Shown: positions 16,242 to 27,011, numbered from the stretch's first letter. The stretch is DNA of 64,000 bases from Planctomycetia bacterium (GCA_014192425.1 BJHK01000009.1:1-64000), one strand, 5' to 3'. The notes: a model not told the origin generated them from the sequence alone. Numbers and translations: made by a program.

Positions 16242-17654
16242 TCAGTCCCACTGCCAGCCGGTGGCCGGCCGGGCAGCGAGCGCCGTCTTCCGGACCCCGG
16301 CCGCGTCGGCGGCGACGGCCGCCGTGGCGGCAAACTGCCAAGGCTGGAACTGCACCCCTCCGGACGCTGACAGCACCCAGTGCTTCCCCTTCTTCAGGCC
16401 GGTCGCGACAGTCGGCACCCTGGCTGGCACCTCGTACACGGGCAGCGGCACCGCCTTGGCGTCGAGCAACGGCCCAAGGTCGAGCCCCGCCCGGTCGTCG
16501 AGTTGCCGGCCGCGGATCAGTGCCGCTACGACCGCCATGTCGACGCAGTTGAGCAGTTCGCCGAACACCGGCTGCTTGGTGACGAGTTTGTCGTAGTTGG
16601 CCGTCATCGCCGCGCACCACTTCTCGGCCGCCGGATCAGCCACGCCGCCACCGCGCTTGACGGCGTCCTTGCCCAGCAGGTCGCTCTCCGACAGGCACTT
16701 CATGCGCCGGCCGCCAATCCGCCAGCACAGCTCGTCGGCATCACGGGCGAGCGGCTCGTAGTCGGCCTCCAGCCAGAACCGCGGCAGCGCCGCCGCCTGG
16801 CCACCGGCCGGCACCATGGAGAGGTAGCTGGGCAGTTCGGGAATGCCGGAGGGCTCGAGGCCCATGCCGATCCGCTTCATGCGGTAGTCGGCCGCGACCA
16901 ACACCCGGGCGAAGCGGCTGTCGCCGGGCACGCCCGCCACCCGCACCAGTTGCGGGCCGACGGCGTTCTCCATCGCGCGAAACAGTTGCTCGCGGTCCGC
17001 GGGCATCGACTTCATGCCCTTCATGAACCGCTCGTAGTTCGCCATGCCTTCTCGGCTCGGATCGATCGAGCACTGGATACCGGCGGCGCGGGCCTGGTCG
17101 ATCGTCCGCAGGGCGACGATCAAGTCCTCGAGTTGGAGCAGCGGCCGGCCGCTCCCGGCCGCCACGAGATTGCCGGTTGCATCGACGACGGCGCGGTCGG
17201 CCGGACCGGCGAGGATCACGTCGTGCCGATCGACGTCGACGAAGACGTGCGTTACCCGCTCCAGGCCCCCGAGCAAGGCCACCTCGGCGGGCACCGGCCG
17301 CCCTTCGGCAGCCGCGGCCCGGACCGCCGCCACCATGCCCGCGAGCGAGACCTTCCGCAGCTCGCCGGCTCCCGGGCCGGCGGCGTTCGCGAGGAGCTTC
17401 TTGCGTTCCTGTGCCAGCGACTCGAGCGCCCGGGCATCGACGTTGCGGACGATGCCGTCGGCGTCGATCGAGATGCCGCCGACGGCGTTGAAGCCGCCGC
17501 CAAAGCGACCGCCGCCCATGCCGCCCATGCCCATGCCCATCTGGCCCGGTGCCGGTCGGCCGGCAACGACCACGGCCACGACGGCGAGCAGCGTCAACGC
17601 CCCCCGCCGGGAACGCCTGGTCCACGAATCCAGAACGCCAGGTCCAACTGCCAT
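16242..17654 (-). CDS. Secreted DUF1598-family protein
   Basis: 470 residues from the ATG at 17652-17654, preceded by GAGGTG. The longer open frame upstream is not used because the signal peptide begins here: RRSRRGALTLLAVVAVVVAG, then cleavage near APGQ. A Met/Gly-rich stretch (MGMGMGGMGGGRFGGG) follows the signal peptide. The core contains HDVILAGPADRAVVDATGN and GRPLLQLEDLIVALRTID, then CSIDPSREG. This wording is characteristic of DUF1598, a family seen mainly in planctomycetes. The biochemical role is unknown. It is exported and lies downstream of the pyrBC-yacP genes on the same strand, with 127 bases between. Confidence 0.8.
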   Translation of the reverse strand: MAVGPGVLDSWTRRSRRGALTLLAVVAVVVAGRPAPGQMGMGMGGMGGGRFGGGFNAVGGISIDADGIVRNVDARALESLAQERKKLLANAAGPGAGELRKVSLAGMVAAVRAAAAEGRPVPAEVALLGGLERVTHVFVDVDRHDVILAGPADRAVVDATGNLVAAGSGRPLLQLEDLIVALRTIDQARAAGIQCSIDPSREGMANYERFMKGMKSMPADREQLFRAMENAVGPQLVRVAGVPGDSRFARVLVAADYRMKRIGMGLEPSGIPELPSYLSMVPAGGQAAALPRFWLEADYEPLARDADELCWRIGGRRMKCLSESDLLGKDAVKRGGGVADPAAEKWCAAMTANYDKLVTKQPVFGELLNCVDMAVVAALIRGRQLDDRAGLDLGPLLDAKAVPLPVYEVPARVPTVATGLKKGKHWVLSASGGVQFQPWQFAATAAVAADAAGVRKTALAARPATGWQWD

Positions 17655-17781
17655 GCTACACCTCGTGATTAAAGGCCTTCGGCATCCCGCCGCTGAAACC
17701 TCCAACAAGAGTAGCACGGGCCGCGCAGGCCTTCCAACCGGTTCTCCTGTCAGGCCACCGGTCACTGGCCGCCGCGGCCGT

Positions 17782-18267
17782 TCACGACAGGCCGAAGTAG
17801 TCCTTCCAGAAGTCGATCCCCTCTCGGCCGGGCGCCGGGGGTTTTTCTGCCGTTGGGGCCTGCCGCAGTTGCCGGGCCCGCCGCGCCTCGGCCAGCCACT
17901 CCTCGCAGGCGATGGCCCGCGCCCGCCGGCGCCGGGCGGCGACCTGCAGCCGCCGGTCGCTCGACACGACGACGAGGTGCCCCGGAGCCTGGTCCTCGGC
18001 GACCAACTTCTCGATCAGTGAGTCGGCGTCGGGATACTCGCGGGCGAAGAGCACCGTGATCCCTTCGTGGACGAACCGGGCCGGCAGGCCGTCCGGAGCG
18101 TTGGCGGCATCGAAAACCACGACCACGTCCGACCGCTCGGCCCCGATGAGGTCGACGAGGAGCGCCAGCAGCGCCCGCCGCGAGGCCTCGAAGCCCCGCG
18201 GGCCGCGCTCGGCGCCGAACACGCCGGACGCGTGGAGCAGGTTGTAGCCGTCGATGATCAGCGTCAT
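17782..18267 (-). CDS. YacP-like NYN-domain ribonuclease
   Basis: 161 residues from the ATG at 18265-18267, with the longer open frame overlapping pyrC rejected. The NYN/PIN-like fold shows MTLIIDGYNLLHASGVFGA (first acidic strand), DVVVVFDAANAPDGLP (second acidic site) and LIEKLVAEDQAPGHLVVVSS-type wording with SDRRLQ (third acidic site and helix). RGIDFWKDYFGLS-like sequence ends the protein. Related YacP/Rae1 proteins cleave RNA, in Bacillus on the ribosome. The acidic residues expected for metal binding are present. It follows pyrC by 59 bases on the same strand and may be part of the pyr transcript. Confidence 0.85.
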   Translation of the reverse strand: MTLIIDGYNLLHASGVFGAERGPRGFEASRRALLALLVDLIGAERSDVVVVFDAANAPDGLPARFVHEGITVLFAREYPDADSLIEKLVAEDQAPGHLVVVSSDRRLQVAARRRRARAIACEEWLAEARRARQLRQAPTAEKPPAPGREGIDFWKDYFGLS

Positions 18268-18326
18268 GGTCTCGCGTCCCGACGAGGCGTGGGCGTTCGC
18301 CGCGGTCCGGCGGCCCGGCGGCCGCG

Positions 18327-19618
<1,292 letters not shown>

Positions 19619-19619
<1 letters not shown>

Positions 19620-20644
19620 CAGGCGATCCTTTCTCCGGCCAGGCCGCCGGCCGCGACGTCGGCCCCGCGCGGGCCGCAGATGAGCCAGAGCACGGCCATG
19701 CGCACGGCCAGGCCGTTGGTGACCTGGTCGAGGATCAGCGACTGCGGGCAGTCGGCCACCTCGGCCGTAACCTCGACGCCGCGATTGATCGGACCCGGGG
19801 CGAGGATCAGCAGGTCCTTCTTCGCCCGCCGAAGCCGCTCGCGGGTCATCGCGTAGAGGTGGGCATATTCGCGAACGGAGGGGAAAGGACGGGTGTTCTG
19901 GCGCTCGAACTGGATCCGCAGCAGGTTGAGGACGTCGCAGCGCGGCACGATGGCGTCGAGGTCGTGCGACACCTCGACGCCCAGTTCGCGCCAGCGGTCC
20001 GAGACCAGCGTCGGCGGCCCGCAGAGGATCACCCGGGCGCCGAGCTTCACGAGCCCCCAGAGGTTCGACCGGGCCGTGCGGCTGTGGGCGATGTCCCCGA
20101 CGAGACCGACCGTGACGCCCGTCAGGTCGCCGTCGTGGCGGCCCGTCAGGTGCCCGAGCCGCTCGCGGATCGAGAAGATGTCGAGCAGGCCCTGCGTCGG
20201 ATGCTCGTGCGGACCGTCGCCGGCGTTGATCACACCGACGCCCAGCCGCTGGGCGAGGATGTGGGGCGTACCCGGCGTGCCGTGTCTGACGACGACGGCG
20301 TCGATCCCCATTGCCTCCAGGTTCTTGGCGGTGTCGATGAACGACTCCCCCTTGGAGAGGCTGCTCGACGCCGCCGAGAAATCGACGACGTCGGCGCCGA
20401 GCCGGCGGGCCGCGAGGGCGAAGCTCGTCCGCGTCCGCGTCGAGTTCTCGAAGAACAGGTTGACGACGGTCGAGCCGGAGAGCACCGCCAGCTTCCGCCG
20501 ACAGCCCCCGGTCGCCTCCTTGAAGACCGCGGCCGTGTCGAGCACGAGCCGAATTTCCCCGGGCGTGAGCCGCTCGAGGTCGAGCAGGTGTCGGTGCGGC
20601 CACTCGGCTGGCACCGTTCCCCGGTCGAAAGGCCCGCGTGTCAT
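19619..20644 (-). CDS. pyrB: Aspartate carbamoyltransferase catalytic subunit
   Basis: This enzyme makes carbamoyl-aspartate, the committed step of pyrimidine synthesis. The 341 residues include the carbamoyl-phosphate loop [20 protein letters not shown] (about 64-83), the mobile loop [20 protein letters not shown], the active-site stretch [20 protein letters not shown], and [12 protein letters not shown] near the C-terminus. The 23-residue N-terminal extension ends in [13 protein letters not shown], the usual start of the domain. No pyrI is seen. The gene is divergent from the lipoprotein-like gene at 20807 across a 162-base spacer and leads the pyrB-pyrC unit. Confidence 0.97.
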
Positions 20645-20689
20645 GGAGGAGATGTTTCCGGTGGCGGCTGGAAGGGGCAGCGGATTCTA

Positions 20690-20708
20690 GCAAACCTGCG
20701 CAGTTTGC
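20690..20708. promoter_or_regulatory. Inverted repeat in the pyrB upstream region
   Basis: GCAAAC (20690-20695) and GTTTGC (20703-20708) flank the self-complementary core CTGCGCAG in the spacer between divergent pyrB and the lipoprotein-like gene. It may be an operator. There is no known regulator match. Confidence 0.3.
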
Positions 20709-20806
20709 CAGCCGGTCGCGACGCGACTTGGTCTTGTGTCGTGCCGCTGCCCCCTCCTACCCTGCCCGGCAGTTCGGCTCCCTGCCCTTTAGATCGACGC
20801 TCACTC

Positions 20807-21925
20807 ATGAGCCTTTCCCTTCGCCCGTCCGGCATCCTGCGAACCGCGGCCGTCATCGGCCTGATCGGCGTGCAAACGGGCTGCACGTCGGTCCTCACGA
20901 CGGCCAGCCTCCGCGAGTTGGTCTGGAAACCCCCGGAACACGCCGCTGCGGAGGATTCGGCCGCGGCGCCCCTGGCCGACACCACGTCCGGCCCTGAGGC
21001 CGCGGACGCGGCGGCTCAGTCCGATGCCGGCCGACGGACCGCGGCCATCGAGGAGGCGGTCGCGCGGCTCGCGCGACTCGGCCGGCTCGACGCCGCCACC
21101 GAGGCCACGCTCGTCGAGACCCTGCAACGGACGCAGCCGGAGGATTGGCCGGTGGTCGTCGAGGCGTTCGCCGCGGCGCTGCCGCCCCCCGAGCCGGCCC
21201 AGCCGCAGGCATCCGCGCCGCAGGACGCCGAACCCGAGTCGGCCAAGGCGGGCAGCGTTCCCGAAGCGGCGACGTCGTCGTCGAGCAATCCCACCGCCCC
21301 CGCGACGCCCCACGCGGCGGCCAGACCGATGGCGACTGGGCCGACGGCGGTTCGAACCGCAACGCCCGCCACGCCCGACGCGGCTGAGGCCTCCGCATCC
21401 GTGCCGCCAACGCCCCCTTCGGCCCCCGAACCGTTGGACGAATCGACCGCCTCGTCAGGGCCGACCTCGTTCCCGGCCGGTCCCCGGGCCGCTGACTCCG
21501 TCGCGGTCGAATCGCGGCCCTCGCTCCGGCTGCAGAATGCCTGCTTCGCGTCGCGGGTCCGCGGCTGGGGCGACGTCGAACGGTTTGCCGGCCAGCGTTT
21601 CGAGGCCGGCCAGGAGGTGATCGTGTACTTCGAACTCGACGGGCTCGCGGCCACGGACACCGCCGCCGGCTGCACGACCCGCATCGACACGGCTCTCGCG
21701 CTCAACGGCCCCGACGGTGAGCGGATCCACACATGGCGGTTCGACCCGCTGGAGGAGACCTGCCAGCAGCGTCGCCGCGACTACTTCGCCCGCTACCTCG
21801 TCGTCCTACCGGCGAACGCCTCCGGCCGCTGCCGCCTCGAGGTGAGCGTCAGCGACGCCGTGGCGGCGCAGTCGGCCGGCGCCACGCTGCCGCTCGACAT
21901 CATCCCCGCAACGCACGCCCGCTGA
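20807..21925 (+). CDS. Putative lipoprotein with low-complexity linker
   Basis: 372 residues from the ATG at 20807; the very long frame upstream is antisense to pyrB. The N-terminus has a hydrophobic stretch ending in LIGVQTGCTSV. Cys26 could be lipidated, although the -3 position is not ideal. A helical segment (about 75-120, ARLARLGRLDAATEATLVET) is followed by an Ala/Pro/Thr/Ser-rich linker of roughly 110 residues. The C-terminal globular domain (about 235-372) has NACFASRVRGWGDVERF, QEVIVYFELDGL and HTWRFDPLEETCQQRRRDYF. The C-terminal beta-rich part resembles planctomycete envelope proteins of unknown role. No enzyme motif was found. Confidence 0.65.
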   Translation: MSLSLRPSGILRTAAVIGLIGVQTGCTSVLTTASLRELVWKPPEHAAAEDSAAAPLADTTSGPEAADAAAQSDAGRRTAAIEEAVARLARLGRLDAATEATLVETLQRTQPEDWPVVVEAFAAALPPPEPAQPQASAPQDAEPESAKAGSVPEAATSSSSNPTAPATPHAAARPMATGPTAVRTATPATPDAAEASASVPPTPPSAPEPLDESTASSGPTSFPAGPRAADSVAVESRPSLRLQNACFASRVRGWGDVERFAGQRFEAGQEVIVYFELDGLAATDTAAGCTTRIDTALALNGPDGERIHTWRFDPLEETCQQRRRDYFARYLVVLPANASGRCRLEVSVSDAVAAQSAGATLPLDIIPATHAR

Positions 21926-21972
21926 TCCGGCCGGCGTCGTGCAGACATGGGTGAACCTGCGGCGCCGGCCGC

Positions 21973-23475
21973 TCACCGCGCGGGCGGCGGTCCTGGCAGC
22001 GGTGCGGGCACGGCTTCGACGGCCGGCGGCATGGCCCCCGGCTCCCCTGGCTCGCCCGACGCAGCGGCGGGCGCATCGGCCTGGAGCGGAAACGCCTCCA
22101 GCTGCAGCAGGTCGGCGATCGCCACCGCCGCCGTCCAGCGGTCGGCCTGGGCGTCGACGTAGGCGAGCTCCGTCTCGGTGAGCGTGCGCTGGGCCTGGAG
22201 CAGCGACAGGAACGTCACTTCGCCGCGGGCGTAGAGCTGCTGCGTGAGCTGGACCGTCTCCCGGGCCTTGGGGAGAATGAACTCCTCGTACCAGGCGACG
22301 AGCCGCTGCGACGTGCGGTAGGCGGCGATCACGGCCGCGGCCTGGTTGGCAAGATCGATCTCGGTGCTCCGCAGGGCCGCGCGGGAGGAGGCGATGTCGG
22401 CCCGGGCGGCGCGGATGTTGCCCTGGTTGCGGTCGAAGAGCGGCACCTCGACCATGACCTGCATGATGCCCTGGTCCTGCGCCGGGAAGCCGACCTGCCG
22501 CTGGTAGCCGCCGAGGACGTTGACGTTGGGGATCGGCTCCACCACCGCCCGCTCCAGCGCCCACTGGTTGCCGGCGATGGCCGCCTCGGCCGCCCGCGGC
22601 GCGGCGTGCCGGCGGACGACGGCCTCCTGCAGGGCCTTGAGGTCGAAGTTGGGCAGCTTCGCGAACAGGTCGGCCTCGATCCTGCCGACGTCGGCCCGCG
22701 GCAGGCCGATCACGGCGGCGAGCTGCCGACGGCCCGTCTCGATGTACACCCCGGCATTGAGGAGCCGGACGTCGGCCCGGTCGCGCTCGATGCTCCAGAA
22801 GAGCACATCCGCCTTCGTGCCCTCGCCCGCCTCGGCGAGCTGCCGCCCGATGTCGTAGGACCGCTTGGCGATGTCGAGCAGGAGCTGGAAGATCTCCATC
22901 CGGCGCTGGGCGACGAGGAGCGTGTAGTAGCTCTGCCGGACGTCGCGCAGGACGTCGAAGCGGGCCCGGATCAGCTCGTACTCGGCCTTCTGCACCTCGC
23001 GGAGCGCGGCCTGCTGGGAGAGGCGGAGCTTGCCGGCGGTGACGATGTCCTGTTGGACGAAGCCGTTCCACTGGCTGTACGCGCCGGCGGCCTGCGGCGA
23101 CGCCCCCGCCAGCATCGGATTGGGATACAGCCGGGCCTGCACCGCCTTGCCCCGGGCGGCCTCCACGGCGGCCCGCGCGGCCCGGATCTTCGGATGGCTC
23201 TGCTCGGCGAGGGCCACGAATTCTGCGAGCGTCGCCGGCGACGGGGCCGCGTCGGCCGCGAGGACGGGGACGGCGTTGGGCTGGGCCGCGGCCCGATCGA
23301 GCGTCAGGCCAGGCTCGGGCAGCCGCAGCGAGTCGCCGGGATCCGGCCAGGCCCGGCCGGTCTTCGGGTCCTGCGCGTGCCCCGCGGAGGGGCCGCCGGG
23401 AAGGCCGCCGACGAGTCCCGAACAGATCGCGGCACAGGTGGCGAGCCGGCGCACGGTCATGGTGGCGATGGTCAT
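21973..23475 (-). CDS. TolC-family outer-membrane efflux protein
   Basis: 500 residues from the ATG at 23473-23475; the open frame upstream is arginine/proline-rich and looks non-coding. A signal peptide (RRLATCAAICSGLVGGLPGG, cut near AGHA) leads to a Pro-rich linker and two OEP repeats. The first has LAEQSHPKIRAARAAVEAAR, YPNPMLAGASPQ and RQSYYTLLVAQRRMEIFQ. The second has VEPIPNVNVLGGYQRQVGF, VEVPLFDRNQGNIRAARADI and QLYARGEVTFLSLLQAQRTL. This follows the CusC/CzcC branch of metal-efflux channels. No partner pump or adaptor lies next to it, so its substrate is open. Confidence 0.88.
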   Translation of the reverse strand: MTIATMTVRRLATCAAICSGLVGGLPGGPSAGHAQDPKTGRAWPDPGDSLRLPEPGLTLDRAAAQPNAVPVLAADAAPSPATLAEFVALAEQSHPKIRAARAAVEAARGKAVQARLYPNPMLAGASPQAAGAYSQWNGFVQQDIVTAGKLRLSQQAALREVQKAEYELIRARFDVLRDVRQSYYTLLVAQRRMEIFQLLLDIAKRSYDIGRQLAEAGEGTKADVLFWSIERDRADVRLLNAGVYIETGRRQLAAVIGLPRADVGRIEADLFAKLPNFDLKALQEAVVRRHAAPRAAEAAIAGNQWALERAVVEPIPNVNVLGGYQRQVGFPAQDQGIMQVMVEVPLFDRNQGNIRAARADIASSRAALRSTEIDLANQAAAVIAAYRTSQRLVAWYEEFILPKARETVQLTQQLYARGEVTFLSLLQAQRTLTETELAYVDAQADRWTAAVAIADLLQLEAFPLQADAPAAASGEPGEPGAMPPAVEAVPAPLPGPPPAR

Positions 23476-23710
23476 GGGTGGTTCGCTGCTCGCGGGGTCG
23501 AGGCCGCCTCGATCACCTTGATCGTCATTTACGGCACACTCCCTCCACCCGTCACGGCCCCACATCGAATCGGCCTCAAGGCAGGCAGGCAGGGCAGACC
23601 GGGCAGGCCGGTGCACCAAGCTGTCCGGCGTGCAGCGTGGCCGTCTGCCGGCCGGCCGCGGGGGAAAAACCGTGCCGGCTCCGCGGCTGCGCGTAAACTT
23701 TGCCGACGCG

Positions 23711-24080
23711 TGCAGGCCGCGGCGTTCCTCCCGAGGATCGCTCCGCTCCGCGACGCGTTCCTGGCCGCCCCACGCCGCCTCGAGGACCACGTCCGCCGGA
23801 TGCGCGGCGCGGAAAAGGCGCATGCCCCCCGGCCCAAGGGCGGATCGCCCAGATCTTTCACTTCCAGGGCTACGGCTTCATCGAGACCCCCGACGGCCGC
23901 GAGGTGTACTTCCATCGCAATGCCCTCTCCGACCTCGAGTTCAAGGCTGCCGACGTCGGCAGCACCGTCTTTTTCAGCGAGGAGGAGGGGGAGAAGGGCC
24001 CGCAGGCGGCGGCCGTGCACCTGATTCATCCCCATGCCCGCGGCCGGCACGGCGCGAGCGCCGCGGAGGACCGATCATGA
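23711..24080 (+). pseudogene. Truncated, frameshifted HPF/RaiA-cold-shock fusion
   Basis: The region joins two pieces that belong together in known ribosome-hibernation-factor/cold-shock fusions but lie in different frames here. One frame (about 23737-23845) reads PLRDAFLAAPRRLEDHVRRM, the C-terminal helix of an HPF/RaiA domain. The next frame (about 23846-24040) reads GRIAQIFHFQGYGFIETPDG and EVYFHRNALSDLEFKAADVG, an intact cold-shock domain. Adding one G to the GGG run at 23848-23850 would restore the frame. The N-terminal beta sheet of HPF is missing upstream. The cold-shock frame stop overlaps the next start (ATGA), so that part may still be translated from the TTG at 23700. Confidence 0.6.
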
Positions 24081-24742
24081 CCGTCTCGCATGCCGTCGAA
24101 TCGTTCGACGTCGCCATTCCGATCAACGGCAGCCGGGGCGCGGCCTTCACGCTCCCCGGCCGGCTCTGCCTGCCCGCCCCCCCGACGGGCCTCGTGCTCT
24201 TCGCCCACGGCAGCGGGTCGAGCCGGCTCAGCCCGCGCAACGCCTTCGTCGCCGAGGTCATCCACGAAGCCTGGATCGGCACGCTCCTTTTCGACCTGCT
24301 CACCGAGCAGGAGGCAACCGACCGCGTCAACGTCTTCGACATCCCGTTCCTCGCCGAGCGGCTGCTGGCGGCGATCCGCTTCATGACCGAGCTGGAGCAG
24401 ACGCGGCACCTGCCGCTCGGCCTGTTCGGCGCGAGCACCGGCGCCGCCGCCGCCCTCCTCGCGGCCGCCCGCGACCCGCGCGTGGCGGCGGTGGTGTCGC
24501 GCGGCGGCCGGCCCGACCTCGCCGGCCGCCGGCTCGCCGCGGTGCACGCCCCGACGCTGCTCATCGTCGGCGGCGACGACACGCAGGTGCTGACGCTCAA
24601 CCAGCAGGCCCTCGGTGAACTCGCCGGCGTGAAGCGGCTGGCGGTGATCCCCGGCGCCACGCACCTCTTCGAGGAGCCGGGCACGCTCGAGGAGGCGGCC
24701 CAGCTCGCCGCCGAGTGGTTCGCCCGCCACCTCCATCCCTGA
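24077..24742 (+). CDS. Dienelactone-hydrolase-family alpha/beta hydrolase
   Basis: 221 residues from the ATG at 24077, which overlaps the stop of the cold-shock frame. The alpha/beta hydrolase fold shows GLVLFAHGSGSSRLSPRN (oxyanion loop), the nucleophile elbow GLFGASTGAAAALLAAA, the acid region TLLIVGGDDTQVL and the histidine in GATHLFEEPGTL, so the catalytic triad looks complete. It has no signal peptide. In other bacteria this type is found fused to or beside the phosphoribosyltransferase type encoded by the next gene. Mycobacterial Rv0571c is a fusion of the two and belongs to the dormancy regulon. Substrate unknown. Confidence 0.85.
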   Translation: MTVSHAVESFDVAIPINGSRGAAFTLPGRLCLPAPPTGLVLFAHGSGSSRLSPRNAFVAEVIHEAWIGTLLFDLLTEQEATDRVNVFDIPFLAERLLAAIRFMTELEQTRHLPLGLFGASTGAAAALLAAARDPRVAAVVSRGGRPDLAGRRLAAVHAPTLLIVGGDDTQVLTLNQQALGELAGVKRLAVIPGATHLFEEPGTLEEAAQLAAEWFARHLHP

Positions 24743-24797
24743 CTCGCCGGCTCGTCCCCTTTCCCGAACCAGTTTTCCCGACTCAGGAGCGACCACC

Positions 24798-25493
24798 GTG
24801 GAATACCGGATATTCAAGGACCGGGCCGAGGCGGGCTGGATGCTCGTGGAGCGGCTGCGCGGCACGCAGCTCGACAAGCCGCTGATCCTCGCCATCCCGC
24901 GCGGCGGCGTGGAGATCGGCGCGGCGCTGGCCCGCGGGCTCGGCGCCGAGCTCGACGTGGTCCTGTCGCGGAAGCTCCGCGCCCCGCACCAGCCGGAACT
25001 GGCGCTGGGCGCCGTCTCCGAGACCGGCGTCGTGCACCTCAACCACTTCGCGGCGGCGATGACGGACGCCGGTGACGCCTACATCGAGGCGGAGCGGCTC
25101 CGGCAGATGCGCGAGATCGACCGCCGGCGCGGGCTGTTTCGCGCCGTCCGCCCGCAGGCCCCGATCGCTGGGCGGACGGTGATCCTGACCGACGACGGGA
25201 TCGCAACCGGCGCCACGATGATCGCCGCGGCCCGCACGGTCCGGGCGGCCCGGCCACGCGAGATCATCGTGGCCGTGCCGGTCGCCGCGTCGGACCGGCT
25301 CGACGCGATCCGGCCGCTCTGCGACCGGGTCGTGTGCCTGATCGAGTCCGCGGCCTTCTTCGCGATCGGCCAGTTCTACCGCGACTTCGCGCAGGTGGAG
25401 GACGACCGCGTCGTCGAGCTGCTGCGCGACTACGGCGTGCCGGAGAGGAAATCGGAGCACGCGGCGCATCCGGCGACGGCGCTGGCCCGCTGA
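24798..25493 (+). CDS. Phosphoribosyltransferase-family protein
   Basis: 231 residues. The type I PRTase fold is shown by PLILAIPRGGVEIGAALARG (pyrophosphate loop) and the PRPP loop TVILTDDGIATGATMIAAAR. LSRKLRAPHQPELALGAVSE lies between them. The C-terminal part, CLIESAAFFAIGQFYRDFAQ, matches the stress-associated PRTases that pair with dienelactone hydrolases rather than purine or pyrimidine salvage enzymes. It is 55 bases downstream of the hydrolase on the same strand and converges on rtcB. The base substrate is not known for this subfamily. Confidence 0.88.
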   Translation: MEYRIFKDRAEAGWMLVERLRGTQLDKPLILAIPRGGVEIGAALARGLGAELDVVLSRKLRAPHQPELALGAVSETGVVHLNHFAAAMTDAGDAYIEAERLRQMREIDRRRGLFRAVRPQAPIAGRTVILTDDGIATGATMIAAARTVRAARPREIIVAVPVAASDRLDAIRPLCDRVVCLIESAAFFAIGQFYRDFAQVEDDRVVELLRDYGVPERKSEHAAHPATALAR

Positions 25494-25517
25494 TCGGCGG
25501 GATCCGACCCGCTCCGC

Positions 25518-27011
25518 TCAGCCCTTGATCACGCCCAGCGGCCGGAGCCGCGCGACCTTGAGCGACAGGCCGGCCTTGTGGACGACGTCCACGACCACAT
25601 CGACGTCCTTGTAGGCCGCCGGCTGCTCCTCGGCGAGCCCCTCGCGGCTCCGGCAGCGGGCCACGACGCCGGCACCGGCGAGTTCGCTGCGGATGTCGCG
25701 GCCGCGGGCGGCCCGCGTGGCGGCGGTGCGGCTCAGGCAGCGGCCCGCGCCGTGACAGGTCGTGCCGAAGGACCGCTCCATGGCGTGCGGCCCGCCGACG
25801 AGCACCCAGCTCGCCCGCCCCATGTCACCCGGGATGATCACCGGCTGGCCGACGTCGCGGTAGCGGGCGGGGACGTCGGGATGGCCGGCAGGAAAGGCCC
25901 GCGTCGCCCCCTTGCGATGGACGCAGACCGGTCTCTTCATCCCGTCCACGGCGTGCTCTTCGAGCTTGGCCATGTTGTGGGCCACGTCGTAGAGCAGCGT
26001 CATGCCGAGCGCCTCCCACGACCGGCCGAAGACTCGGGCAAAGACCTCGCGGACCTGCCACATGAGGAGCTGGCGGTTGCAGAAGGCGTAGTTGGCGGCG
26101 GCCCGCATCGCACCGAGGTAATGGCGGCCCTCGGGGCTTTCCACGGGAGCGCAGACGAGCTGCCGATCGGGCAGATCGAAGCCGTACTTGGCCGGTGCGT
26201 CACGGAGGGAGCGGAGGGCGTCGTCGCAGACCTGGTAGCCGAGGCCGCGCGATCCGGAGTGAATGAGCACGCAGATCTGCCCGGGATGCAGTCCGAAGGC
26301 CGCGGCGACGGCCGCGTTCTCCACCCGGTCCACCTCCTGCACCTCGATGAAGTGGTTGCCGGCGCCGACCGTGCCGCACTGGTCGGCGCCGCGGGCCAGA
26401 GCCCGGTCGCTGACGAGGCCCGGCTCGGCGTCGGGAATCCGGCCCTCGGCCTCGGCGCAGGTGACGTCGTCGTCGGTCGCCAGGCCGCGGTCGCGCAGGA
26501 AGGGCACGCCCTCCGTCATCAGCGTGCGGAGTTCGCCGGCCGAAAACACGTGCCTGCCCCCCTGCCCGACGCCGACGGGGATGTCGCGCATCAATTGGTC
26601 GATGAGCCGGGTGATGTGGGGCCGCACCTCGGCGGCCATGAGCGACGTCCGCACGAGTCGGACGCCGCAGTTGATGTCGTAGCCGACGCCCCCCGGTGAG
26701 ACGACGCCCCCCGCGGCCGGATCGGTGGCGCAGACGCCGCCGATGCAGAAGCCGTAGCCCCAGTGGATGTCGGGCATGGCGAGGCTCGCCCGCTGGATGC
26801 CCGGGAGGAAGGCGACGTTGGCCACCTGCTCGGCCGCCCGGTCGCTGCGAATCTGGGGAATGAGCCGCTCGTCTGCGTAGATCAGGCCGTCGACCCGCAT
26901 GCCGGGCCGGGAGCCGCGCGGGATGCGCCACGTGCACTCGTCGACCCGCTCCAGCGGGCCGGCGTAGCCCCGCTCGTCCGCCGCACGTCCGCCGCTTCCT
27001 TCTCCGCTCAT
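25518..27011 (-). CDS. rtcB: RNA-splicing ligase RtcB
   Basis: RtcB joins RNA 3'-phosphate or 2',3'-cyclic-phosphate ends to 5'-OH ends using GTP and manganese. The 497 residues contain GGVGYDINCGVRLVRTSL (the metal-binding Asp and Cys), GTVGAGNHFIEVQEVD, IHSGSRGLGYQV, YDVAHNMAKLEEH and the guanylylated histidine in GTTCHGAGRCLSRTAATR. All metal and nucleotide residues appear intact. PDIHWGYGFCIGGV is the typical N-terminal wording. Archease is encoded 48 bases upstream, so the activating partner is co-transcribed. This is the archease-dependent ligase arrangement. Confidence 0.97.
   Translation of the reverse strand: MSGEGSGGRAADERGYAGPLERVDECTWRIPRGSRPGMRVDGLIYADERLIPQIRSDRAAEQVANVAFLPGIQRASLAMPDIHWGYGFCIGGVCATDPAAGGVVSPGGVGYDINCGVRLVRTSLMAAEVRPHITRLIDQLMRDIPVGVGQGGRHVFSAGELRTLMTEGVPFLRDRGLATDDDVTCAEAEGRIPDAEPGLVSDRALARGADQCGTVGAGNHFIEVQEVDRVENAAVAAAFGLHPGQICVLIHSGSRGLGYQVCDDALRSLRDAPAKYGFDLPDRQLVCAPVESPEGRHYLGAMRAAANYAFCNRQLLMWQVREVFARVFGRSWEALGMTLLYDVAHNMAKLEEHAVDGMKRPVCVHRKGATRAFPAGHPDVPARYRDVGQPVIIPGDMGRASWVLVGGPHAMERSFGTTCHGAGRCLSRTAATRAARGRDIRSELAGAGVVARCRSREGLAEEQPAAYKDVDVVVDVVHKAGLSLKVARLRPLGVIKG

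Noticed and set aside
19859-20806. N-terminal extension of the lipoprotein-like gene
   Set aside because: The open frame upstream of 20807 is antisense to pyrB. The hydrophobic N-terminus begins at the internal ATG.
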